From assembly GCA_973895155.1 (NCBI GenBank), contig OZ316899.1, forward strand, positions 8,308,001-8,372,000: a stretch of DNA of 64,000 nucleotides. The letters run 5' to 3'. Origin of the DNA: Marsupella aquatica (Eukaryota; Marchantiophyta). Under the pieces are notes generated by a model, which saw only the letters and a list, made by a program, of their open reading frames with translations, ran no database searches and was not told where the DNA came from. The first letter of the stretch is position 1; every line of letters starts with the position of its first letter. This document shows positions 44,101 to 55,162 of the stretch, piece by piece. The translations under genes and the position numbers were made by a program.

Positions 44101-46990
44101 GATCCGAACATGCCTTGTGCCCCGTGCTCCGACTTGCATCCTTTTCTTTACTAAGGGGGGGACCACAGCCTCCAGCCATACCTTGTGGCGGGCCTGGTCA
44201 AGACGGTGGTTGGTAGCTCATTTTTGCTTTTTTCTCTTTTGTTTCCCAAGCTTCTGGGCAAGGGCATTACCATTCTGGATTCTCCGCGAGGTGCCACTAG
44301 CTTTTTTTCTCGGTTTCCCGTGTGCCTGCCTTCTTAGTTTTGTTTTTCCCTCAAGTGACCGGGCCATTGCTGTATGCAGAGTTTTCTTGTTGTATTCATG
44401 TACAGTATTTTATTGTTCTATCTAGGCTGTGCCAAGCCAACAAACTGTTGACAACCAACATGGAATAACAACCATGCAGTGCAATGTCAGAGGACACTAT
44501 CAAATACAGATGTGACACGGTTATGTTTTCAATTCCCCCTGCTTGGATGAGGCATGGTGTTGCTTGTAATCATGTATTTCTTCACACTAGAAAAGCAGTC
44601 TGTCAGATGAGGTTGTCGGGATTGTCTGTGGGTCAGTCATCTTACGGACACCTAGCAACGTCAAATGAATGGCGGAAACGGGCCATGTTGTCATTTTGAA
44701 ATTTGTCTTTCCTTTTGCTATGCTACCCAATCATTTTGTTAGTCCATGAGTCATAGATTCATAGATTCTATGTTTTGTGCTTTGTCTAGAATGCTATGGC
44801 GCCCATGCTACAATTTGTGGTTTTTGTCTAAGCACAAATCCTCTCTGTGCCTGGTCTATGTGTCCCGTCCTTTGGATTGATTGTGCAGACGTTTCCTCTT
44901 CCCCCAGTCCTTGTCATCCACCAGCCAAAGCACATTGGATTGTTTTCAAAGGAGGGTTGTGTAGTTCAAAGGGTTTGATCTATGCAGCGGATTTGAGCAG
45001 ATTGGCGGTTGTTAGTTTTCTTCTTGTAAACCTGTCTGTCTTTTCTGCTTTTGGCCATGCTCCTTCACTTCTTGCTGCAAGCTCAATGTGCTTCAGCTAT
45101 GGCAATATTCACTTACCCTATCCCAACGGCACTGCCGTGAGCTGCAGGACAGCCAACAGAAGCACTATACAGATTGCATGTAAGTCAAGGTATTTTATGG
45201 ATTGCGGAACAACTGTCCAAGTATGCTGCAATGGTCGGTCTTGCGCAGCTAAATGAGCTAATTTCATTTTCCCTGTGCACTTCTATTTCTCAGAGAATTC
45301 GCTGGTCATGCTCATTTCCCCCAGAGTTAGAAAACAAAGAAGAAGAGCTGACTAATTGTAATTCCAATCCATATCCTGATCGGTCAAGGATTGTTCACTA
45401 CATTGGCCTTGTCATTGGCCGAGGTCACCAAATTTTGCTTGGTTTCATTCTTGTGGAGCACTGCTATGATGGATGAATAGTTGTCGTAGCATTCTGCAAA
45501 CTCTCACCGTTTGCTTATGGCCATTATTTACAATTTGCTGCTACTAAGATGTCTTCTTCGGAGCAGCATACACCGGAAGTAAGCAATAGTGGAGGTTTAA
45601 CTGCACATCAACACATCCAATGAACTACCTCTCTACTGCTCACTACAGGGTGAGACTTTCACTCTTTCTGGATATTGTAGTTTGTAAGCAAGTTGATTAG
45701 GAGTGTTTCATGCTATGTTTATACTATGACCCCTAGCTGGAACCAATGGAATGACACAGTGAGTGGGAACTGATAATTTAAGGTTGGTTGCTGTTGGTGA
45801 GGCAAGTACAGCTCCTGCTCACCTTGCTGATCGAAGGTGCTTATCAGAGGACGTGAACACACGTCATCTCCACAAAAGCAGCACTTATGGTGAGGACCCG
45901 CAACGCTGAACATGTGCGGCTTGCACGCAAGGTAGAGATGTTGCACCTTGAGTATGTCAGATTTGGGATCCTTCCAGCCCAGTCTGCATGGTACTTTGAG
46001 TACCCTGTTGTTGCCAGGAACAACTACAGCCGGCCTGTACCTGCTTCTCCACCCTTCCCAACATCCTTGGTATTTCTGTCTCTCATACATGACCCGCCAC
46101 AAATTAGGGCCCAAGGGTGTGTGCACAGTTGCCAATATGACTGTCCTGCCTGTAGGGCTTCTGGCCTAGAGTTGGATGACCGTTCTCTTGGATGTCGGTT
46201 TTTTCACAGAGCACAATGTATCATCTGGAACCACTCGCCATCCTGCAGTGTGCTTGGCGATGTCACTTGTCCTGCCCTCCCAGACCCCACCACCGGTCAC
46301 TTTGGTGTCTACACATGTTTGGATCACACGCTCTAGAGGACCACTTGTCACACCGCATGCACAGACCAAAGACCATTGACCTGTAACTTAACACTTTGAC
46401 TTGAACAGAGAGGATATTTACTTAAGATTTTGAATTATGAGCAATTTTGGGTCTAGGGTTTAGGGTCAACAGTACATAACTTATCCTATTATGGCTGCAC
46501 TAAGTACAATATCCTAATTTAAGAGGCTAGCAAGCTCACTTAAAAGTCTCCTTTCAAAGACTGGAATTAATGGGCCATGTGATAACCTGGAAAAAGTGAT
46601 TTATGCCTAACTTATTTGTCTCATTCACTATCATAGCCTATTTAGGATGTATAAATTACAACCCTGATCACACTGCTTGATACCAATCTTGTTCGAAAAA
46701 TGCCTATTTTACATGTCACGACTATTGTATGTGATTCAAATGCAATCTTGTTGCAAATCTCCTTTGGTGAATCATAGCCACAAAATTGAGGTGTAGGTGG
46801 AGCTATTGTACTAGGGGATCAGTTTTTAGTGTGGGCTCAACAAACCAAAAAGTATGTCTACTCTGCACATGTGTGTGAACATTTCATTGCAGTAGCAATT
46901 GCCACTCTAGTCTATATGCTACACTATACTTTTTGTACACTGCTAAATTGTATTGTCTGTGCACCCTGCTAAATTGTACTATCTGTCTCA
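41170..46990. other. No recognisable gene in 5.8 kb
   Basis: Many overlapping open frames of 60-160 codons occur on both strands, helped by moderate GC content. None shows a family motif, convincing start context or consistent splice joins. The frame at 45,887-46,336 is Cys-rich toward its end and could be a missed upstream exon of the PHD gene at 47.0 kb, but this is unproven. Confidence 0.4.
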
Positions 46991-46999
46991 TGCGTAGGC

Positions 47000-47690
47000 A
47001 TGGCACGCCCTAAAATCCGAGCCAAGAAGCGGGGGACAGAGGTGAGCAACACAGGTGTAGTTGGGCCAGATGGTAGTAACTTCTCCGCAAGTCAGATTTT
47101 CCAGAAGGCAGCTCATTGTTGTGCCATTTGTGACGATGGTGGGGGCTTACCCATATGTGAGGGCCCTTGCATGAGGCATTTCCACCTCAACCCGGAGTCT
47201 GACATTGCTGCAGAAAACAACTGTCCAGGGGTGGGCCTCCCGTCAGCACACCAAGGAGGCTGGATGTGCACCGATTGTTTGGAGAAGCAGGCTAAGTGTG
47301 CACAGTGTGGGAAGTTGGGGTCTTTTGAGGGCTCTGTTGATGCTCCACCACTTGTTAGGAAATGCCCTGACAGATATTGTGTGAGGTTCTTTTGTTTTTC
47401 ATGTTTGCCCAATCTTGCCACAGCTTGCCCACTTCATAAGTGCAAGGCATGTGGTCAGCACGATGAAGATTTTGGGTGGACATAGTCCACTGTGTTAGGT
47501 GCCCCACCATGTGGCACTTTCATTGTTTGAAGGAGCGTCAAGCAGAAGGCTATGCTTGTGACAGACACATCTATCATCACTCTGCACATGGTGTTGATTG
47601 ATGGATCTTCTATTGTCATCGCCATGCCATAGATCCTACTTTGCACACTCCCATGAGAGATCACATTTCTTGGCTTTGAACCTGAATAAT
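47000..47690 (+). pseudogene. EDM2-like PHD zinc-finger gene fragment
   Basis: The frame 47,000-47,485 encodes a short basic N-terminus (MARPKIRAKKRG) and paired PHD-type fingers: CCAICDDGGGLPICEGPCMR, HQGGWMCTDC, CAQCGKLGS and CPLHKCKACGQ. A +1/-1 shift near 47,480 leads to VHCVRCPTMWHFHCL. After an in-frame TGA comes WIFYCHRHAIDPTLHTPMRD. That last block matches the conserved segment after the PHD fingers of plant EDM2-like chromatin proteins (YCLKHEID...TP.RDHI). The long N-terminal and C-terminal regions of EDM2 are missing. It is either a decayed copy or a fragment, lying 590 bp from the left end of element II. Confidence 0.65.
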
Positions 47691-47699
47691 GTACATGCA

Positions 47700-48270
47700 T
47701 AGTGCACCTGATGTGGATACCTTGGAGATTGCAGACATTCCAATTTTGAGAAGAAGGACCTCTGTAGGAGAGGATGCTTAGGCAACAAGTACCCTAAGTT
47801 CATTACTTGTTCCAGGGCACATGCCTTCAAAAACTCCCCTTAAGCCTTCTAGGAACTTTTTTAACTCTGCAATCATTTTGATCACGACTTACATGACACT
47901 GCTTAAATTAAATCAGGACTTTTCATTATGAGCATATAAGTTACAAGGCTATTTAATTTGCGAGAATGCGTAGAAGTGTACCAACATTTTGTATTCTCAT
48001 TGAATGTCTGCCCATTTACAACATCTGTATGTGGCATCACAAAACAATTGCACTTGTCACCTTCAATATTGTGAAGGCACATATTCAAACTATGAGGTGC
48101 ATCCTTGCAGGTGTGTAGAACGTTTGTCCCAATATTTCTCCCGTTTGGAATTGGAGCAGAGACTTACCAAACGACTGGATTGGACCAAGTTATAAACGCA
48201 GCATTTTAGGGGCCCTCCAATTATCAAGTGAACGCATTATCTTCCGGTCTGCAATGATTAGGTGGGGTGT
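47700..48270. other. Flank of element II, no gene seen
   Basis: Short frames only. The last bases are GT-rich (GGGGTGTGTGT) and supply the left GTGT at the insertion point. Confidence 0.45.
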
Positions 48271-48274
48271 GTGT

Positions 48275-48300
48275 ATCAGCCTATTCATTAAAAGTGTATT
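48275..48300 (+). repeat. Left terminal inverted repeat, element II
   Basis: Begins ATCAGCC followed by TATTCATTAAAAGTGTATT. It pairs with 61,390-61,415 with a single G/A difference at position 5. Confidence 0.88.
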
Positions 48301-48316
48301 ATTATTTGATTTATGT

Positions 48317-48645
48317 ACATTTGGGCAGTGAAAAGTGTACTTTTGGGCTTGGAAAAGTGTACATTTGGCCAATGAAAAGTGTACATTTGGGGATAGAAAA
48401 GTTTACAATTGGCCTAAAGAGTGTACATTTGGGCAATGAAAAGTGTAAATTTGAACATCAAAATAGATACATTTGGCTTTAAAAGTGTACATTTGAGTAC
48501 ATTTGGCCTAGAAAGTGTACATTTGAGTGCAAAATGCATACATTTGGCTTAACAAGTGTACATTTAAGTGCATTTGGTCTAGAAAGTGTAACTTTTAGTG
48601 CAATAAAGTGTACATTTGGCCTAAAAAGTGTACATTTGCCTACCA
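48317..48645 (+). repeat. Left subterminal iterons
   Basis: About fifteen variants of AAAGTGTACATTTGG separated by 5-20 bp, all in the same orientation. The core contains GTGTAC. Subterminal repeats of this kind are transposase binding sites in several plant DNA transposons; that role is inferred here. Confidence 0.82.
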
Positions 48646-48889
48646 ACTCTTATTATAATCATTTAAAAGAAAGGAATGAATAGAAAAACATTTTTAATTA
48701 TGTAGAAAAAGCAAACATTCATATTTATAATGATCAAAAGTTTAGAAAATGAGGAGATAGTATCACATTAAAACTATTAGAATAGTAAATAACTAGTACA
48801 TAAATTACTATGTTTGAATGAGTGACTATCTTAGTTACATAAAAACTAGTAACTATCTATTTAATTATTATAGCTTCTAACAACTAAGT

Positions 48890-51800
48890 CTACTTGTCCA
48901 TACTTTGAAGATAATTTTGGACAGTTTGTAGAACATTTCGAGGGATCTTCAAACCTCTGCCCGCCATGTTTTCTTCTTTCATTCCAGATTTAAAACCATA
49001 CATTGCAAAATTTGCATACTGCCAATGTTGAGTATTCTCACCAAACCATGGATCTCGTTCCCATGTCTTAGTGGACATGAAACAATTTAGATACCGCGCA
49101 CTCTCAGTCACATCAAGTTTACTAGAGTGTTTAGGCCTCCACCATTCAACTGGGAACATTGGAGCGTACTGTCGAGGCAGAGAAGGGTTTGTTGAAGATG
49201 TAGTTGGGACTTCATGCTTTGGGTCCACCAAACCCAAAGCTCTCACCAACCAGAAATGACCTCCACCATTTTTATTCTCCCAGTCATCCTCGGGTCGAAG
49301 AAATACAAAGTTTCCTTCACAAATATCTTGTAAAGGAATCCATCGTCCTTGTTCTCTCTCAGCTCGAGATCCAACAAATGGTGCTGCTTGATCTTCCATC
49401 TCTTCCAAGACCTCATTTTGAAGAGCCGTCATCTCTGCATTCTCCTCATCTTCACTTGGAGGACCACTTTGTTCCGGTTGGTTGACCTTGTAACCAGTGC
49501 CGTGGTTAGTCTTAGGCCAAAATCTGTTTTCCAAGGGAAATTGAGTACTTCCCTCCCCTTCTAGTGCGAGCCCATTTGTCAACAACTCCACAATTCTCTC
49601 CCAATATTTCACAAGAGGAAATCTTTCCTTATATGCTATAGATGTCTCATCAGTGCAACTCCTTCTCAAAAAATCAAGGTACTTGTTAAGAAATGGGATA
49701 ATCTCTTCAGATTTTTTGTGTATCTCTCCAATGGATTTAGCTAAGGGCTCTCCACTTGGTAAAAGAAGAGAATTTGTTGTCAGATCTGTTGCCCAAATGC
49801 ACCTTCCACCAACTGGAGCCCAAGCTTGCTTTACATGGGACTTATACTGAAATATTGGTACATTATCTCTCATAGAGAAAAGAAATGATACAGGTTTTGA
49901 GTGACCTTGAATATCTTTCACCTTGAAAGTTTGAAGATATTCTTTGTAAGATGCAACTTCTTGTATCAATCTGGGAACTGGATGAATGCTCTCGCATTCC
50001 CATACCTCTGCCATAAGAGCAAGGAGGGTTGCAACTTCTTTGTGCTGAACTTGATATGATACCTTTGAAAAGAGTGCATCAACATCTTCATGCGTATGAC
50101 CAACCATTAGAAAAGACATTTGAACAGTTTCAAATACTCCTCTACTCACAAGCTCGCTACAAAATGCCATGACAGTCTGGTTTTTGTTGTCCTTTGCTGA
50201 ATTATCCATCTGCAATGTTAGGTGCCTTGGCAAGGGCTTGAACGATGGACTGCCTTGCTCTCCTTGCATGTCTTCTCCATCATCCTCATCTTGCTGGTTT
50301 GGGACGGTCTCAGTCCGACTCTCAGCTCCATCTTCAGAACCAATATACCTATTCACCAGTATATTCTTTGGTTCCAAATAACCCGTCAAAAATGCTTCAA
50401 AGTCAAGTAGGGCTTGAAAGAAAGGTCTGTGAGGTTCCCAATGAAGGCCATCCAACATGTCACCTGTCTTGTCTCCATTGTACTCTTCAAGGTCTCGAAG
50501 ACACTTAGCCAAGGATATCACCGTGAAATCGGCATCTCCTGGCCAAAGGCCAGTGACACTAAAGTGTGCATAAACTCCTGGATCCCTCCCGTGGGTCAAC
50601 ATCCCTGTGAGAGCAATAGGTAGCGGCATTCCATGACCCGAAAGACATTTAGGAGTACTAACCATGTTTGGAATCCATGTCTTTGCTTGATCCATCTTGT
50701 CGTGAATAATGCAAAGATATTCTCCTGGGTGTTGTTTGGCCATCACTCGATGAGCGTAGTAAACATATCTACGTGACATTTGCTCACGAAGATGTTGCGC
50801 TCGTTTTTCTTCAATTTCAACACGTTCTTTTTTCCTTCTTTCTCGCATCAAACTGTCTTTGTATTCACAACAAAGAGTACACTTGGCAAATGCACCATCT
50901 TTATGAAAACTGAAGTTTGCAAATGAGTTACTCCAGATCTTGTAGAGAGTATTCTCTGTGACAGGAGGAAGCCCTTCTTCCTTCATCTTTGTTCTCACAT
51001 CTTCCAGAATCTCTAGCTTTTTGTAACACGCCGGAAAACGGTACTCAATAGAGTCTGTCCCATGTGCCCCTCCATAAGGCATATGAGGCATGGGCTCTGC
51101 ATTTTGAGTCAAAAAAGCCTCCAACAGAGCTCGTGCATGCAAGGTATTTGCCCTTGTTTTCATCAAGCCCGTATTGCCATGGAACCCAATTTTGCAACCC
51201 TCCACATATCTCCTTTTGTAATCATAATATTTGGTGTGGCTAAAACCGTGGATAATTGCAAATGCATGTCTGCATACGACCATACCCTTAAGAACATGGT
51301 GTCCCTTATCACGAACATCATCCTCTCTATAGTGAAAGAGGTTGAAAATGTGTGACGTTTTTGACTCGCTTGACATCCCATGAAATTCCATCCTAATATC
51401 TTCGATGTTTTCCCTTGGCATAATGAGACAACATTTTTGCTTGCAACAATTTTCTCTTTTCACGTCATCAATTGACGCCTCTGTTGTTTTTGAAATTTCC
51501 TTGGTTTCCAACAACCTCCTCTTCTTTTCATTTGGATCTACTTGATTCCTCTTGTTAAAATTGTAGGGCCTTGAACGCAGTACTCCTCTATCACTTACAT
51601 CCGCATTGAGTTCATCCCTATCCATTGAGTCCATCCTTTCAGAACCTTCCACCAAAATGTCTGACAAAAATTTTCCATTTGCAACTAGTTTTGTTGAATC
51701 AATCCGCCATCGAATCAAACTCACTACTCCCTTGTGGATGTTGGGAAAGTATTGTGCTGCCACGACATCTTTCACAGCAATCCCAACATGGTCATCACCA

Positions 51801-52672
51801 AGAATTTCATCATCAACTGCCGCCGTCACTTGAGGGACAGTGATCGTTCCCGTGGCAACCATTTTGGTTCGATCCAAACCAGTGTAGAGTTCAACCAACT
51901 CTGACATCCAGTTTGCCCGATGAAAATAGTCACACTTAGTGTCTGTGGTGTTTGCCGAACAAGACTGTGAAACAAAATCCGCCTTGTCCTTCTGCTTCTT
52001 AGAGGAAGATTTGTTGCTCCCATCGATGTCAACATTCCATACTTTATTGTGGACGTCAGCCACATCCCATAGAACCCAGGAGCCATTTGCCTCTTCAATT
52101 GTTGCAGCTCCACCATGTGCGTAAGGTAAAGTCTTACTACCATGAATCACATCTGTGATTTTTACACTAACCCGAGACTCACCGAGTAATATGTTATGAC
52201 ATCTCTCCATTGGATCAGTCTTGAAAACAACTCCAAAGGCCACACAATGGCCAGAGATAAACATTTCAACCTCATCACCTGGCCTTAGGGTGGTCGAAGC
52301 ATCCTCCTGTACATTTGCAGAATTATGGATGTTGTTATCTTTTCGAGTCGAACAACTACCAATACTGATGCGTTTTTGAGTAATCTTATCCGCAGATCGA
52401 TATGCACATGACATATCCCAAATGACACATGAGTCAATGGCATCATGAAGATTTTCCGCCCTAGGCATTGGAAAAGGGAGCTTCCTGGTCTCACCAAAGG
52501 CCTTCTCAATGAGAACCCCAATTCGATTCTCTCCCAGCACAATATTTTGAACACTCTCTTGCGGATCTGTCTTTTGAACTGTCCCATTTCCAACGTCGTA
52601 ACCATCCATTGTCAAGGTCACATCATCGCCCCTAGAAAACCTTTGAGACATCCTTTTCCTATTATCCTGCAC
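48890..52672 (-). CDS. Element II transposase, 1260 aa, RNase H-fold DDE type
   Basis: One intact uninterrupted exon. The N-terminus has two clear tandem copies of a roughly 75-residue domain (aa 10-90 and 130-210; each has GDxV, VxKTDP, LGExR, LP and IWD/LWD) and a weaker third copy near 265-335. They resemble the domain called DUF8039 in plant transposon proteins (from recall). A Cys cluster (CCKQKCC) precedes the catalytic region. CIIHDKMDQAK (Asp about 660), LTLQMDNSAKDNKNQ (Asp about 821) and VGHTHEDVDALF (Glu about 861) form a DDE-like triad with about 40 residues between the last two. This resembles the DUF7869-type family (also from recall). The C-terminus includes PxxWWRPK-like motifs. 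It starts next to the central palindromic minisatellite and probably acts in the nucleus on the terminal repeats. Confidence 0.82.
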   Translation of the reverse strand: MQDNRKRMSQRFSRGDDVTLTMDGYDVGNGTVQKTDPQESVQNIVLGENRIGVLIEKAFGETRKLPFPMPRAENLHDAIDSCVIWDMSCAYRSADKITQKRISIGSCSTRKDNNIHNSANVQEDASTTLRPGDEVEMFISGHCVAFGVVFKTDPMERCHNILLGESRVSVKITDVIHGSKTLPYAHGGAATIEEANGSWVLWDVADVHNKVWNVDIDGSNKSSSKKQKDKADFVSQSCSANTTDTKCDYFHRANWMSELVELYTGLDRTKMVATGTITVPQVTAAVDDEILGDDHVGIAVKDVVAAQYFPNIHKGVVSLIRWRIDSTKLVANGKFLSDILVEGSERMDSMDRDELNADVSDRGVLRSRPYNFNKRNQVDPNEKKRRLLETKEISKTTEASIDDVKRENCCKQKCCLIMPRENIEDIRMEFHGMSSESKTSHIFNLFHYREDDVRDKGHHVLKGMVVCRHAFAIIHGFSHTKYYDYKRRYVEGCKIGFHGNTGLMKTRANTLHARALLEAFLTQNAEPMPHMPYGGAHGTDSIEYRFPACYKKLEILEDVRTKMKEEGLPPVTENTLYKIWSNSFANFSFHKDGAFAKCTLCCEYKDSLMRERRKKERVEIEEKRAQHLREQMSRRYVYYAHRVMAKQHPGEYLCIIHDKMDQAKTWIPNMVSTPKCLSGHGMPLPIALTGMLTHGRDPGVYAHFSVTGLWPGDADFTVISLAKCLRDLEEYNGDKTGDMLDGLHWEPHRPFFQALLDFEAFLTGYLEPKNILVNRYIGSEDGAESRTETVPNQQDEDDGEDMQGEQGSPSFKPLPRHLTLQMDNSAKDNKNQTVMAFCSELVSRGVFETVQMSFLMVGHTHEDVDALFSKVSYQVQHKEVATLLALMAEVWECESIHPVPRLIQEVASYKEYLQTFKVKDIQGHSKPVSFLFSMRDNVPIFQYKSHVKQAWAPVGGRCIWATDLTTNSLLLPSGEPLAKSIGEIHKKSEEIIPFLNKYLDFLRRSCTDETSIAYKERFPLVKYWERIVELLTNGLALEGEGSTQFPLENRFWPKTNHGTGYKVNQPEQSGPPSEDEENAEMTALQNEVLEEMEDQAAPFVGSRAEREQGRWIPLQDICEGNFVFLRPEDDWENKNGGGHFWLVRALGLVDPKHEVPTTSSTNPSLPRQYAPMFPVEWWRPKHSSKLDVTESARYLNCFMSTKTWERDPWFGENTQHWQYANFAMYGFKSGMKEENMAGRGLKIPRNVLQTVQNYLQSMDK

Positions 52673-52718
52673 ACTGAAAAAAATGGATTAAAACCAAAGT
52701 CATGCAAATTTTGATTCA

Positions 52719-53515
52719 GACTGCGATCCTCAAAGTCTGGATTTGGACTACGATCCTTCAATTCCGGATTTGGACCGGGACCATCCAAGTCCGGATTTGG
52801 ACTACGATCCTCTGATTCTGGATTTGGACTAGGACCATCCGAGTCCGGATTTTGACCGGGACCATCCAAGTTCGGATTTGGACTGCAATCCTCCGAGTCT
52901 AGATTTGGACTACGATCCTCCGATTATGGATTTGGACTGGGACCATCCAAGTCCGGATTTGGACTGGAATCCTCCGAGTCTGGATTTGGAGTACGATCCT
53001 CCGATTCTGGATTTGGACTGGGACCATCCGAGTCTAGATTTGGACTGGGACCATCCCAGTCCAAAGTTGGACTAGGACCATCCCAATCCAAACTAGGACT
53101 TGGACCATCCAAGTCCAAACTTGGACTCGGACCATCCCAATCCAAAGTTGGACTCGCACCATCCTAATCCAAACTTGGACTCGGACCATCCCAATCCAAA
53201 CTATGACTTGGACCATCCAAGTCCAAACTTGGACTCGGACCATCCCAATCCAAAGTTGGACTTGAACCATCCTAATCCAAACTTGGACTCGGACCATCCC
53301 AATCCAAACTAGGACTTGGACCATCCAAGTCCAAACTTGGACTCGGACCATCCCAATCCAAACTAGGACTTGGACCATCCAAGTTTAAACTTGGACTCGG
53401 ACCATCCCAATCCAAAGTTGGACTCGGATGATCCCAATGAAAAGTTGGACTCGGATGATCCCAATCCAAAGTTGGACTCGGATGATCCTAGTCCACATCC
53501 GAATCCAAACTTGGA
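52719..53515. repeat. 27-bp palindromic minisatellite, about 29 units
   Basis: Units have the form GGACTNGGA-CCA-TCCNAGTCC plus AAANTT, so each carries an inverted repeat around a 3-nt centre. The left part is more diverged (GGACTACGATCCTCCGAG). Because 27 is a multiple of three, long ORFs arise on both strands; these are artefacts. The array lies 47 bp upstream of the transposase start. Confidence 0.88.
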
Positions 53516-53519
53516 CTAG

Positions 53520-54097
53520 GACTATCCTAGACCAACCCATAATGTAACGGGAGATAAACTTCAAACATTTTAAGCTAAGAAAATTCCAAATTTAGGAAGA
53601 CTCCGTATTTTACGGATCTCCCTATATGGTGTAGCCTAAAGTTTGCGTGGTCTTAAGGTAGACCCTAATGTCTACATACAGTTTCATGAAATAATGAAAC
53701 CTAGCCTTATATTTGAATGCATTAACCTTATACTCACCTTAGTATTAAGATCTGGTAGAATATGAATATCACATCCAAGGGGGATACATTGTTGTCTGTA
53801 GATTGGTAAAAACTTTCCCAAAACCCTGAAATACAAGCTATATGCCACTAAATCTTGGGAGTAAAAAACAAACTGAACCCTAAACCACACATGTCTGTAA
53901 AAGATAAACTGAGAGGACCCCAAAAGTCAAGAAGCTGGCTAAGCTGACCCATTGAAGGTAAGTGGCTCAATACATAACACTTTAAGAGAAACTCTGGATT
54001 ACATGGAGCTTAGATTTGGGAAACTAGAACAAGAATGAGCTCCGAAGTGGGCGTCTCCCGAAATATACCCTTTGCTCGAGTCGGCTCAAATGGAAAT
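53520..54097. other. Central spacer, no gene seen
   Basis: AT-rich spacer between the divergent transcription units. No supported ORF. Confidence 0.5.
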
Positions 54098-54099
54098 CG

Positions 54100-54158
54100 C
54101 GTGAAGATAAGGGTTGAGTACCCCTTCACCTTAGCTTGCGGCACACCTTATCTTCACG
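54100..54158. other. Inverted repeat, possible hairpin
   Basis: CGTGAAGATAAGG at 54,100-54,112 pairs perfectly with its reverse complement at 54,146-54,158, with a 33-base loop. It could be a protein-binding site in the divergent promoter region. No function is claimed. Confidence 0.6.
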
Positions 54159-54224
54159 AGCTTAATTGCGCAGGGACTACCGTGCAAGGCTGTTAGGTAG
54201 GCAGGACATCAAGGAAGGAGGCCC

Positions 54225-54597
54225 GTATGCAGGGTGCGGGCAACGGGCCGTACGCAGGAGCAGGCCGTACGCACTATCAGGCCGTACGTAGGAGAAGGAG
54301 GCAACCGGCCGTACGCAGGCCGGGGTGAGGCAGGAGGGGGTAAAGGGAAGAAGAGGTCCAGCCAGGACCTCATTCTCATTCTCACTCTTTCGCTCCTCAC
54401 TCTGCTCACGCTCTCCACTCTCCGCCTCCGCTCTCTGCTCTTTGCCTCCACTCGCTCGCTCTCCTCGCTCTTTGCTCTCCGCTCTCTCTCCGCCTCCCCG
54501 CCTCCGCCTGCTTTCGCCTCCACCTCCATTCTTTTTCATTGCCCTAAATCGGACGCCTGCTAAGAAGCCACGTGTCACTCTGCCACGTGTCAGAAAG
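54225..54597 (+). promoter_or_regulatory. Putative promoter/leader of the ParB-like gene
   Basis: Five copies of a GGCCGTACGCAGG-like motif at 54,226-54,322 form a CpG-rich block. A 190-bp pyrimidine-rich stretch of CTC repeats follows. Two direct repeats of GCCACGTGTCA carry G-box/ABRE-type CACGTG at 54,569 and 54,584, just before the ATG at 54,598. CACGTG is a well-known plant bHLH/bZIP site. No TATA box was recognised. Confidence 0.5.
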
Positions 54598-54724
54598 ATG
54601 GAAGCGAATCGCGTCCTTGTGAAGTCCTCCGTGGAAGCAACAGAGGAGTTTGACCTCTCCTCTATGAGCGACAGTGTAGAACTGGCACTTGAAGACTCCA
54701 GACAATTTCAATCAAGAATCCCTA

Positions 54725-55162
54725 GTAAGTATCCATCACCTATCCTCCCTAAGTCTTAGAGGACTGGGACCATCCGAGTCCAAAGTTGGACTCGGATGAT
54801 CCCAATCCAAACTTGGACTCGGACCATCCCAATCCGAACTTGGACTCAGATGATCCTAATCCAAACATGGACTCGGATGATCCCAATCCAAAGTTGGACT
54901 CGGATGATCCCAGTCCAAAGTTGGACTCGGATGATCCCAATCCGAACTTGGACTCAGATGATCCTAATTCAAATGTGGACTCGGATGATCCCAATCCAAA
55001 CTTGGACTCGGATGATCCTAATCCATCCAGGAGATTGAATCTCGATTGTAGGAGCAAGTCTAAACCATCTCAAGTTGGACTAGGACCATCCTAATCCAAC
55101 AAGAGTTATTCAAATGTTTTAAACTTAATAAGTCTAACATGGATGACGTTTTTATGATGCAG
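54725..55162 (+). repeat. Intron 1 filled with the palindromic minisatellite
   Basis: GTAAGT at 54,725 and TTTTTATGATGCAG ending at 55,162; the join SRIP-RSDLVGF is in frame. From 54,765 to 55,100 the intron holds about twelve 27-bp units of the same type as the central array (GGACTCGGATGATCCCAATCC). Open frames through this repeat are artefacts. Confidence 0.78.

Noticed and set aside
52618-53469. Long Asp/Pro/Asn/Ser repeat ORFs on both strands
   Set aside because: The 27-bp repeat length keeps every frame open. The ORFs are translations of the minisatellite, present on both strands and lacking any unique sequence.
54749-55094. ORFs of repeated DSDDPNPN or SSESKFGLG type
   Set aside because: They lie inside a phase-consistent intron filled with the same minisatellite.
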